A stretch of DNA of 33,875 bases from Candidatus Peregrinibacteria bacterium CG2_30_44_17 (lineage in GTDB: Bacteria; Patescibacteriota; Gracilibacteria; UBA1369; UBA12470): NCBI GenBank assembly GCA_001873565.1, contig MNZJ01000003.1:1-33875 (forward strand), read 5' to 3'. A program made the translations under genes and the position numbers. The notes below the pieces were generated by a model. The model was not told where the DNA came from and did no database searches. It saw only the letters and a list, made by a program, of their open reading frames with translations. This document shows positions 10,629 to 20,768 of this stretch, one piece after another. Each line of letters begins with the position of its first letter. The stretch's first letter is position 1.

Positions 10629-10988
10629 ATGCCTGAAGTCCGAGGACAATCTGATGATGATGATGATCTGTCTGAGCTTGATCTTGAACTGGTGGAATGC
10701 TCTGAAGACAGAGTCCATGGTGCTATTTCTCAAGTGCGTCAGGAACTTATCGCTAGTGATGGAGGGGCTATGTATCGCCATATTGTGAACCGATATCTTG
10801 TGAATGCAGATTTGCAAACAAGCCAGCAGTGGATGCTATTAATAAGCACTGGGTTAACTCGTGATCAGTTGATGCGTTTGATAGCGTATATAGGTAGCAG
10901 CATTAATAAAGATCCCGCTTATGCCCATATGGGGACGGCCTTTGCTCAGTCTTTTATCAATGGGATGCGAAATAAACTTGAGGTCTAA
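10629..10988 (+). CDS. hypothetical protein, 119 aa (start re-assigned from 10491)
   Basis: MPEVRGQSDDDDDLSELDLELVECSEDRVHGA...; the upstream part overlaps the preceding CDS. Confidence 0.6.
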   Translation: MPEVRGQSDDDDDLSELDLELVECSEDRVHGAISQVRQELIASDGGAMYRHIVNRYLVNADLQTSQQWMLLISTGLTRDQLMRLIAYIGSSINKDPAYAHMGTAFAQSFINGMRNKLEV

Positions 10989-12709
10989 TCCATCATAGTC
11001 ATGATCTCGTTGATGGCGTCTTCCAAGGCTTCGTCTTCTTCTGTAGTTGGATCATCTTCCGTCATGATATCAGGTGTTACTCCAATACCGTTAAGGTCTT
11101 TCCATGTCGGAGTTTGCCAATGAGAAGTCGTGATTTTTAATGAAGATCCGTCGTAGTAGTTGTAGATGTCTTGTGCGCTACCTTTTCCAAAAGACTGTGT
11201 CCCCATAATTGTTGCATATCCATAAGCTTGTAATGATGATGCTGTGATCTCTGATGCCGATGCGCTGTATCCGTTAATCAGGATTACGGTAGGGTAGTCC
11301 ATGAGTTCTCCGGGTCCATTGGATATGTACATTGTATTGATGTTTGTGCCGGATATCATGAACTCTATGCTTCCATGAGGCAAGAAGTGATCCAGTATCT
11401 GGGCTGTAGTATTTACGTATCCTCCGCCATTGTTTCTCAGGTCTAGGATTATGCCTGAAATGTCGCTACTTTCCAGTACCTCCTTTGTTAGTTCTGCGAA
11501 TTCATCGCCGGTATTCTCGCCGAAGCTTAGCAGGTTGTAATACAGGATATTATCTTCCAGGACTTCGGTTGTTATGTATGGAATTACAAAGTCCGCTCTT
11601 GTGATTGTATATGTCGAATATCTCGTTTTGCCGTTTTCCGTTCTGCTGATTGTTATATCTACGTCAGTTCCATCTTCTCCTTTGATTAGGCCGATAACTG
11701 TTTCCAAATCCATTCCTTCTATCTCTGCTCCATTGACCTTAACTATTATATCGTTGACTTGTAAATTTGATGATGCAGCAGGGCTGTCGTCGACAAAACC
11801 TGTTATCAGTATTGTTCCGGCGTCGTTTTGGTGCACATATGCTCCTATACCTTTCATCTCGCCACTAAGATTGTTGTAAAAAGATTCTGACTCGGTTGGG
11901 TCCATGAATACTGTGTACTGATCTCCCGCGGCTTCGGTCATTCCTTTGATCGCTTCGTATATAAGGTCTTCGCCGTATATGTCTTCTGAGCTGTAGTACT
12001 CGGAAGTCAGCCTGTTGTATACATCCTCAAGAATCAGGATTAGAGGTACATCCAAGTCATCTCTTATTTGGCTTGCTACTATCTCCATGTATGCGTCTGT
12101 CAGAGTGTAAGCTTCCATATTGTATATAGCGAGAGCTGCTTGGCCTCGTGATAATTTCTTGTACGTACCGAAATACTTCGTGTTTTCAGGCGCTATGATC
12201 CCAAGATCGACAACTTTTTTGACATATGGGGCGTAAATGTGAGTCGGAGAAATGTCGTTGTAATCAAGGTTCCACTCCTCTTCATCTATATATAGTGCCG
12301 ATGCGATTCCTCCCCATCTTAATATGAATTTTGCCGCTTCTGCTTTTGTGAGGCTGTTTCCTCCGTTAAATTCCGGATGTTCTCCTGACGTGTCTATGAG
12401 TCCAAGTTCTGCTGCTTTGTTGGCGTAAGGTGCGTACCATTCGTCTCCGGTAAGGTCGCCGAAATAATTTATTTGATCCTCTTCTGGCTGAAATCCTGAA
12501 TTTGCAAGAAGCATCTTGAAAAATGCAGCTTTTGTGACAGATTCTTCTGGGTTAAAGTTGGTGCCTGATACGATGGCTCCGGTGTTTTCGAGATAATAGA
12601 TAGCATCATAATATTCGCTTTCTTCCGGTACGTCTTCGAAGCTAGCTAATGCTTGAATAGGCATCAATAATAGTGCGCCGAGGACTAATATGGATATTGT
12701 TTTTTTCAT
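10985..12709 (-). CDS. secreted C-terminal processing peptidase (S41/CtpA-like) with N-terminal S-layer-homology repeats and PDZ domain
   Basis: Signal peptide; SLH-like FEDVPEESEYYDAIYYLENTGAIVSG; PDZ; ILDLRNNGGG; SASASEI; GTQSFGKGSAQ. Confidence 0.9.
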   Translation of the reverse strand: MKKTISILVLGALLLMPIQALASFEDVPEESEYYDAIYYLENTGAIVSGTNFNPEESVTKAAFFKMLLANSGFQPEEDQINYFGDLTGDEWYAPYANKAAELGLIDTSGEHPEFNGGNSLTKAEAAKFILRWGGIASALYIDEEEWNLDYNDISPTHIYAPYVKKVVDLGIIAPENTKYFGTYKKLSRGQAALAIYNMEAYTLTDAYMEIVASQIRDDLDVPLILILEDVYNRLTSEYYSSEDIYGEDLIYEAIKGMTEAAGDQYTVFMDPTESESFYNNLSGEMKGIGAYVHQNDAGTILITGFVDDSPAASSNLQVNDIIVKVNGAEIEGMDLETVIGLIKGEDGTDVDITISRTENGKTRYSTYTITRADFVIPYITTEVLEDNILYYNLLSFGENTGDEFAELTKEVLESSDISGIILDLRNNGGGYVNTTAQILDHFLPHGSIEFMISGTNINTMYISNGPGELMDYPTVILINGYSASASEITASSLQAYGYATIMGTQSFGKGSAQDIYNYYDGSSLKITTSHWQTPTWKDLNGIGVTPDIMTEDDPTTEEDEALEDAINEIMTMMD

Positions 12710-12736
12710 GTTGTTTTGTAGTTAGTGTGCTTAAGG

Positions 12737-12765
12737 CTTATATATTATTCGGGCTTTTTCTGCAA
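12737..12765 (-). promoter_or_regulatory. promoter TTGCAG-17-TATAAG for the S41 peptidase gene
   Basis: Minus strand TTGCAG 12765-12760; TATAAG 12742-12737. Confidence 0.5.
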
Positions 12766-12805
12766 TGAAGCACAAAAAAATTTATGTACTATGCTTCTTC
12801 GGTGT

Positions 12806-12811
12806 TATAAT
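12806..12811 (+). promoter_or_regulatory. -10 element TATAAT for the 12843 gene
   Basis: TCGGTGTTATAATTCG, 31 bp upstream of the ATG. Confidence 0.5.
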
Positions 12812-12842
12812 TCGCCAGAGAATAAAATAAAAATATAAATGT

Positions 12843-15155
12843 ATGGCTGACGATTTGTCTCCTCAGGTCCCTGGGCGCAGTTTTAATTGGTCACTACTTG
12901 TCAGATTTTTAATGTTCTTTGTTGTTGCTGGATTTTTATTCGTCTTGTTCTTTTGGGTTACGTTCTTGAGGGCTATAGATGTCGATACTGAGCTGAAAAC
13001 TGAGGCCACTATGAGCAATGGGGAAAAATTTTCCACTCAGAGTTATGATGTTGCCGGTGATGATCTTGAAATAACTTTTGATGGTGTTGATGTGATGCGT
13101 TTTGTCTCCGGTAGTTCATTCGATGTCTTGGAGATTTCAGAAGAGGATGGTTTTTATACAGTGTCACTAAATCTTGTCGATGGTGGTGTGTGGGTCGCTA
13201 ATATGGGCGGCGTTCTTGATGTTATGGTTATTGCCGGTGATTTTATGTTTAGGAATATTGATGGTTATTACTATATAGGCAAAGTTGATAGCGATGTTTT
13301 CGCTTATTCATACAGGCATCATTTAAGTGTTCATTTTCTGGACGGCGAGAATAATTCCCTGAACAGTTATTCATTGCCAGAAGGGTATTATGTCCAGCTG
13401 GAAGATGGGACAGTCTCTTCTGTAGTCTCTGGGCTGCGTTATGCCAAATTGGTCAAAGAGTATCCTTTCTATAGTATTACTGACGATCAGTCGCTTGCTT
13501 TCTGGGGTGGTTATGCTGCAGAAGACGACTCAAGGTATAGGAATTTATTGTCCGACTTTGAATCTTTGGTTAGGCAGCATTATGGATCTTATATGAGTGA
13601 TTCCGATGGTTACTCTTTTGTTGATGGAATAGTGTCATTTTTGCGCGAATATTTGACTTTTTCTGATGCAAAGAAGCAGGAATGGGCTGAACAAGATACG
13701 CTTACTTATCTTAACCAAGCTTTGTATCTGAGTGTTAAGGGTGAGCAAGACGATGCTTTGGAGAAGTTGGTGCTTCTGGAACAAGGTAGTATCATTTCTG
13801 ATGAATACGCGTCATATCTTAATTATTTGAACGTTGTTTTGAATAATTCACTTTATGGCGATGATCTATATCCAGTTAAAAGTTATTTGCGCAATCTTCT
13901 TTATGGAAATACGGATGAAGGCAATATTATTGTTTTAAGCCAGATGCTTGCCGAGATGTATGATCTGGTTGGAAATGGTGATGTTGCTTCAGCTAAGCAG
14001 GCTTTTGCTGAGTATGAGAGGGGATGGTGGGATTTCTTGGGTATGTCTGTGACGGATTTGAGTCAGTTCCGTACAGATATTAGTGAAGAGAGGGAGCTTT
14101 TGTCTGTTCTTTTGCTTCAGGAAGATGGTTTCTATGATGCTACTTATTTTTCTCTTCTTGGTGAATTTGAGCAGGCTATTTTCCGAGTCGCTATTTCCGG
14201 GTCTGACTTGGACGAAGAGAGGCAGGCTTTTGTTTCTAGCAAAATCAAGGTAGTGAATCAGCTTGAGTCTTTGCTTGCCGTTAACGGTATAGATGTTGAT
14301 GATGCTACTGATCTGATGATTCTGCTTCTTGATGACGCGGAAGCTCTTATGGATGAAATAACTTCAGAGGCTGCAATACTTTCGTATTTTGAGTCTGAGA
14401 TTGATGAAGGGTGGCTGGTGACTCAGTTTATTAACTCTGTCGAATATTCCAGTTTAGGTGGTAGTTTTGATGAGAAGTTTTCTGAATTCTTGAAAAAGGA
14501 GCAGGATATAGAGGAGCTCAAGTCTTATTTGCAAAGCCTGCACCTCGGATCTTCCGAAGATGGTGAGTTGACTCTTAGTGAGGCGAAAAAGCTTGTCTAT
14601 GCATCTTTTGATGCTGCCGGAGTCTCTTACACGGCTATTGTATCTGTTGGAGACAGCGGTTATAGGCTTTTTGAAATACAAGGAGGCGAGGTTTCCGGCA
14701 TCTCATTTTCGGCGAAATATGACAGGGAGAGTGAGCTTATCTACGATCTGCAGGCTGAAGGTATCAGTTTTACGACCGGTGTTCATTTGAATAGTTTGGG
14801 TGAAGTATTATTCGGACTCACTGACTTCGGCAACAGCAGCGATATTGAAACTGAGAGTAGCACTGGTGATAATCCGAGTGACTGGAGTTATTCCGAGGAG
14901 GTTGCAATTTCTCTTCTCGTAGATTATTTGGGTGAGTTTGGTATAAAAATTTCTGATGCAAATGTTGTGTCTGTTGATGTAGAGGGAGATTTATTCTCTC
15001 TGGAAGGAGTAGATTTGGCCGGTTCCCAAGTTGACTTTGTCGTGTGGGCTGGCGAAGACATAGTTACATACGTGAGCGTTGATGGAGTTTCTATTGATGG
15101 TGAATACAAGACTTTCGAGCTCGAAAGTCTTGTCAAAGATTCTTTATCTAACTAG
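12843..15155 (+). CDS. uncharacterised 770-aa N-terminally anchored extracytoplasmic protein, possible FecR-like N-terminal segment
   Basis: One N-terminal TM helix (LLVRFLMFFVVAGFLFVLFFWVTFL); long acidic exterior; no Cys seen by eye. Confidence 0.75.
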   Translation: MADDLSPQVPGRSFNWSLLVRFLMFFVVAGFLFVLFFWVTFLRAIDVDTELKTEATMSNGEKFSTQSYDVAGDDLEITFDGVDVMRFVSGSSFDVLEISEEDGFYTVSLNLVDGGVWVANMGGVLDVMVIAGDFMFRNIDGYYYIGKVDSDVFAYSYRHHLSVHFLDGENNSLNSYSLPEGYYVQLEDGTVSSVVSGLRYAKLVKEYPFYSITDDQSLAFWGGYAAEDDSRYRNLLSDFESLVRQHYGSYMSDSDGYSFVDGIVSFLREYLTFSDAKKQEWAEQDTLTYLNQALYLSVKGEQDDALEKLVLLEQGSIISDEYASYLNYLNVVLNNSLYGDDLYPVKSYLRNLLYGNTDEGNIIVLSQMLAEMYDLVGNGDVASAKQAFAEYERGWWDFLGMSVTDLSQFRTDISEERELLSVLLLQEDGFYDATYFSLLGEFEQAIFRVAISGSDLDEERQAFVSSKIKVVNQLESLLAVNGIDVDDATDLMILLLDDAEALMDEITSEAAILSYFESEIDEGWLVTQFINSVEYSSLGGSFDEKFSEFLKKEQDIEELKSYLQSLHLGSSEDGELTLSEAKKLVYASFDAAGVSYTAIVSVGDSGYRLFEIQGGEVSGISFSAKYDRESELIYDLQAEGISFTTGVHLNSLGEVLFGLTDFGNSSDIETESSTGDNPSDWSYSEEVAISLLVDYLGEFGIKISDANVVSVDVEGDLFSLEGVDLAGSQVDFVVWAGEDIVTYVSVDGVSIDGEYKTFELESLVKDSLSN
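15106..15133. repeat. 28-bp perfect palindrome at the 3' end of the CDS
   Basis: ACAAGACTTTCGAG|CTCGAAAGTCTTGT. Confidence 0.95.
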
Positions 15156-15183
15156 CTTTTTGTTTTTTTAGCTACTGTGCTAG

Positions 15184-17130
<1,947 letters not shown>

Positions 17131-17194
17131 TTGCCCAAGTCCTTCGCACATTGCTACTTTGAAAAAATAAATATTTTTTAACACTGTCTCCAGT

Positions 17195-17593
17195 ATGAAT
17201 AGAATTTTAAAATCAGGGTTTGTAGTCATTCTCATTGCGAGTCTATTGCCTCTTGCGGGTTGTTTCGGACTAGGGGAAACGCCAGATCTTGCTCGTAGCT
17301 TTTTTCAAATGATTGCAGATGGCGATATGGAAGGGGCGTACGACTCTACAGGTGATATGTTCAAAGAGTATACATCTTATGATGATTTTGTGGTTCTTTC
17401 CGAAACGGCTGAACTTGCCAGTTATCTTGATTTCCAATCTAGTGGGTTTGAGTATAGCACCGAAGATGGTTACACAATTCAGACTTTGACGGGTGATTGG
17501 TATGATACGGATGGATACTATTACCCTTTAGAAGTGTATTTTGTTGAGGTTGATGATGAGTGGACGCTGGTTGGGTTTTACTTCACGGAATAG
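17195..17593 (+). CDS. lipoprotein, NTF2/DUF4878-like
   Basis: Lipobox LLPLAGC; ARSFFQMIADGDMEGAYDST; C-terminal DEWTLVGFYF. Confidence 0.6.
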   Translation: MNRILKSGFVVILIASLLPLAGCFGLGETPDLARSFFQMIADGDMEGAYDSTGDMFKEYTSYDDFVVLSETAELASYLDFQSSGFEYSTEDGYTIQTLTGDWYDTDGYYYPLEVYFVEVDDEWTLVGFYFTE

Positions 17594-17622
17594 GTATTAA
17601 GTCGCCTTGATTATGATTCTCT

Positions 17623-17651
17623 AAGAAGCCCCGCTTGAAGCGGGGCTTCTT
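17623..17651 (+). terminator. intrinsic terminator hairpin after the lipoprotein gene
   Basis: AAGAAGCCCCGCTT-G-AAGCGGGGCTTCTT, perfect 14-bp arms, followed by T. Confidence 0.8.
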
Positions 17652-17663
17652 TAATGGTATAAT
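17635..17663 (+). promoter_or_regulatory. promoter TTGAAG-17-TATAAT nested in the terminator hairpin
   Basis: TTGAAG 17635-17640; TATAAT 17658-17663. Confidence 0.6.
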
Positions 17664-17685
17664 TATAGGATATAAAAATCATGTA

Positions 17686-17994
17686 ATGGATATCTTTTGT
17701 AACATAAATGATGATGATGAACTCTCTTTCGAAAGTGTTTTAGAGCCTTCGGAAGACCTGTTTGTTGCAACTTTGAAGGAGTTTCGGAAGACGATTAGCC
17801 TCCTTAATGAGAAAGCTTCAGGTGTTGCTACTTATATCTTTCAAAAGATGGAAGGTGATCATTGGGTTCTCCAAGAGGATATACATGATGACGATGAGTT
17901 CGATTGTGCTATCTTTCGTGTCATCGAGGGTAATGTTTATGCTTTGTCGATGGATGTGATGAAATTCTTCAAGAAAGCGCTTAAGAAGTTTTAG
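17686..17994 (+). CDS. hypothetical protein, 102 aa (start re-assigned from TTG 17635)
   Basis: MDIFCNINDDDELSFESVLEPSEDLFVATLKEF...; ATG 22 nt after the -10. Confidence 0.65.
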   Translation: MDIFCNINDDDELSFESVLEPSEDLFVATLKEFRKTISLLNEKASGVATYIFQKMEGDHWVLQEDIHDDDEFDCAIFRVIEGNVYALSMDVMKFFKKALKKF

Positions 17995-18063
17995 CGATTT
18001 TGTTGACATTCGAGGTTATTTCAGTAGACTTGCTCTGTTTTTTATAAAACTTAATATGAATAG

Positions 18064-18071
18064 AAAGGAGG
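18064..18071 (+). promoter_or_regulatory. strong Shine-Dalgarno AAAGGAGG of rpsU
   Basis: AAAGGAGG, 10 nt before the ATG at 18082. Confidence 0.9.
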
Positions 18072-18081
18072 CTAGTTTACT

Positions 18082-18294
18082 ATGATTGGTGTACAGAAGC
18101 ATAAAAACAATAAGAAGGTTTCTAACGATAGACTTGTTAATATTTTCAACAAAGTTGTCTCGAAGAGTCGTGTTCTTATGGAATCTAAGAAACGTAGATT
18201 CAGAGCTAAAGATAAGAGCAAGATACAACAGAGAGAATACGCTGTTGTAAGCGATCGTTACAGAACTGAGAGAGCTAAGAAGAAGCATTATTAG
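18082..18294 (+). CDS. rpsU: ribosomal protein bS21-like
   Basis: Small very basic protein NDRLVNIFNKVVSKSRVLMESKKRRFRAKDKSKIQQREYAVVSDRYRTERAKKKHY. Confidence 0.65.
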   Translation: MIGVQKHKNNKKVSNDRLVNIFNKVVSKSRVLMESKKRRFRAKDKSKIQQREYAVVSDRYRTERAKKKHY

Positions 18295-18333
18295 CCATTA
18301 GGAATAAGTTATTATTCAGTAGCAGCTGATGTT

Positions 18334-19170
18334 ATGCGTATTTTTGATGTTCTCAGTAAGGCTAAGAATGATAAGAAGCTTCTTGAAGCGGAGCTTCTTT
18401 TGGCTTATATACTCGGCAAAGGTAAGGAGTGGGTTATTGCGCATAGCGATGACGACGTATCCGTTGATGATATGAAGAAGTTCCATGATTTATGGATCAG
18501 GCTTGCTGCTGGCGAGCCATTGGCTTATATAGTCGGCTGTAAGGAGTTCTATGGTTTGAATTTTCTGGTTGATAATCGCGTCCTAATACCACGTCCTGAG
18601 ACAGAATTCTTGGTCGAAGAAGTCCTTAGACTTAGCCGGCTAGATCGTTTTGCGAGTAAAAAAAGTGTTCAAGTTGTTGATGTTGGGACAGGGTGTGGTG
18701 CTGTAGCGTGTTCGCTTGCTAAATCGTCAGATGTCTTAGCTGTGTGTGCGGTCGATGTGAGTCAGGATGCTTGTGATGTTGCACTTAAGAATGCTTCTAA
18801 CCTTGGTTGCAAGATTGATGTTATATGTGGCGACTTACTTGGACCTGTAAAAGACAGGAGTTTCGACATCATTGTTGCGAATTTGCCTTACATTGGGATT
18901 GAGAAATTCGATTTTGTCGCTGATGATGTTGCTAAATATGAGCCTGATGTCGCGCTCTATGGTGGAAGTGATGGTCTTAGGCTTTATGAAAGAATGTTTG
19001 CCCAAATATTGGAGTATGGGATGGCACCTAGGTATATTCTTGGCGAGTTTGGGTTTCTTCAAGCGGAAGCTTTGAGGGAGCTTGTAATTCGATTTTTTCC
19101 GAATTCTAACCTTGAGATCAAACAGGATTTGTCAGGACTCGATCGTAACTTTATAATTACATCACTATGA
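18334..19170 (+). CDS. prmC: peptide chain release factor N5-glutamine methyltransferase
   Basis: [56 protein letters not shown]; 4-bp overlap with prfA. Confidence 0.92.
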   Translation: MRIFDVLSKAKNDKKLLEAELLLAYILGKGKEWVIAHSDDDVSVDDMKKFHDLWIRLAAGEPLAYIVGCKEFYGLNFLVDNRVLIPRPETEFLVEEVLRLSRLDRFASKKSVQVVDVGTGCGAVACSLAKSSDVLAVCAVDVSQDACDVALKNASNLGCKIDVICGDLLGPVKDRSFDIIVANLPYIGIEKFDFVADDVAKYEPDVALYGGSDGLRLYERMFAQILEYGMAPRYILGEFGFLQAEALRELVIRFFPNSNLEIKQDLSGLDRNFIITSL

Positions 19171-20240
19171 TAGACGAAGCACAAAAGTCGAAATTGCAAG
19201 GCATTGAAGATCAATCTATTGAGATAGAGGGCAAGCTTGCTGATCCTAACGTGATTTCTAATCAGGTGGAATATACAAAATTGGCTCGCAGGAGGAAGGA
19301 GCTTTCCGCCGTAGTTGCCTTGTTCCGTGAGTTCAAAGAGGTTTGTAAGATCATTGAAGATTCAGAAGAGATGCTTGAATCTGAGGCTGATGAAGAGATG
19401 CGTGAAATGATAAAGGAGGAACTTAAGTTGGCCAAGGAGCGTATTGTCGGCTTGGAGGATGATCTAAGAGTTGAGCTTTTGCCTAAGGATCCTAACGATT
19501 CCAAAAATTGTATTATGGAGATTAGAGCTGGTGCCGGAGGAGAGGAAGCTTCGATTTTTGGTGAGGAGCTCATGCGTATGTATATGAAATTTGCTGAACG
19601 TGACGGATTTAAGATTGAACTGCTTTCGAAAAACGAGAGCGATCATGGTATCAAAGAGGCTACCTTCAAAATTGATGGAGATGGCGCTTACGGCAGAATG
19701 AAATATGAGAGTGGTGTTCATCGTGTTCAACGTATACCTGCTACTGAGAGCCAGGGGAGGGTGCATACTTCCGCTGCTTCAGTCGTTGTCCTGCCTGAAG
19801 CCGAGGAGGTCGATATTGAGGTAAAAGACGAAGATTTGCGTATTGATGTCTTCCGTGCACAGGGTTGTGGTGGTCAAAGCGTTAATACTACCGATTCCGC
19901 TGTTAGGATTACCCATATGCCTACAGGTGTTGTCGTCTCGTGTCAGGATGAAAAGTCTCAGCTCAAGAATAAGATTAAGGCTATGAGTATTCTAAGGTCA
20001 CGTCTATATGCTGCCGAAGAAGAGAAGCGTTCCAAAGAGCTTGGAGAGGCGCGTCTGGCGCAAATAGGTAGCGGAGATCGTAGCGATAAAATCAGAACTT
20101 ACAATTTCCCTCAAGACAGGGTTACCGATCATCGTATTAAGGCTAATTTCAGTAATTTGCCAAAGATTATGGATGGTTATATCGAAGAGATCATCGATAA
20201 GCTTACTCTCGAGGATCAGGCGATGAGGATGAGAGGGTGA
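19167..20240 (+). CDS. prfA: peptide chain release factor 1
   Basis: [23 protein letters not shown] (PAT); [36 protein letters not shown] (GGQ). Confidence 0.95.
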   Translation: MIDEAQKSKLQGIEDQSIEIEGKLADPNVISNQVEYTKLARRRKELSAVVALFREFKEVCKIIEDSEEMLESEADEEMREMIKEELKLAKERIVGLEDDLRVELLPKDPNDSKNCIMEIRAGAGGEEASIFGEELMRMYMKFAERDGFKIELLSKNESDHGIKEATFKIDGDGAYGRMKYESGVHRVQRIPATESQGRVHTSAASVVVLPEAEEVDIEVKDEDLRIDVFRAQGCGGQSVNTTDSAVRITHMPTGVVVSCQDEKSQLKNKIKAMSILRSRLYAAEEEKRSKELGEARLAQIGSGDRSDKIRTYNFPQDRVTDHRIKANFSNLPKIMDGYIEEIIDKLTLEDQAMRMRG

Positions 20241-20242
20241 CG

Positions 20243-20389
20243 ACGGATATATGATTTGTCTCTCAAACGGCTTCGCTTACTCATTATTTCGCGCTAGCAT
20301 GTACGCGCTCAATAAATGTGTAGCGCTGCAGATGTTTGATCGACAAATCATATATCCGTTTTATTGTTTGAATTCTCTCAAACGGCTTC
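20243..20389. repeat. intergenic element: 18-bp inverted repeat plus 16-bp direct repeat
   Basis: ACGGATATATGATTTGTC (20243-20260) / GACAAATCATATATCCGT (20342-20359); TCTCTCAAACGGCTTC at 20259-20274 and 20374-20389. Confidence 0.9.
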
Positions 20390-20392
20390 ACT

Positions 20393-20749
20393 TTATTTTC
20401 CTGCGGATTTGAAGGCTTGTTCCCACTCTTCGTATTTGGATGATAGTGCGAATTTCAGGTCTGTGCCGTCCCTGAGCTTGATGCCTAATACTTTTTTGTT
20501 TAGGCCGTATTGAGCATTTTCGTAACTTGCAATGTCGTTTAATGGTATGTCGAATACCACTCCTCCTCTTAATGCTTGAAACAGCATGCCTATTAATCCG
20601 AAAAATATATTCGGATTCTTTGACCAAACCAATCGCTTGGTGGTCAGATACATCTGTCCGAACTGCACGTGCAATTTGCTTTTGATGTAGCTTACCATCT
20701 CTTCCCGAAGCAGATTCTCGTCTTGTTGTAGCTCGAATTTTGTAGCCAT
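20393..20749 (-). CDS. bacterial PH-like/GRAM-like domain protein
   Basis: QMYLTTKRLVWSKN...FDIPLNDIASYENAQYGLNKKVLGIKLRDGTDLKFAL...EEWEQAF. Confidence 0.6.
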   Translation of the reverse strand: MATKFELQQDENLLREEMVSYIKSKLHVQFGQMYLTTKRLVWSKNPNIFFGLIGMLFQALRGGVVFDIPLNDIASYENAQYGLNKKVLGIKLRDGTDLKFALSSKYEEWEQAFKSAGK

Positions 20750-20768
20750 AGATATGTTTATTATGATT

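Noticed and set aside
17635-17685. TTG start of the 17635 ORF
   Set aside because: This TTG is in the terminator loop and -35 element; translation more likely begins at ATG 17686.
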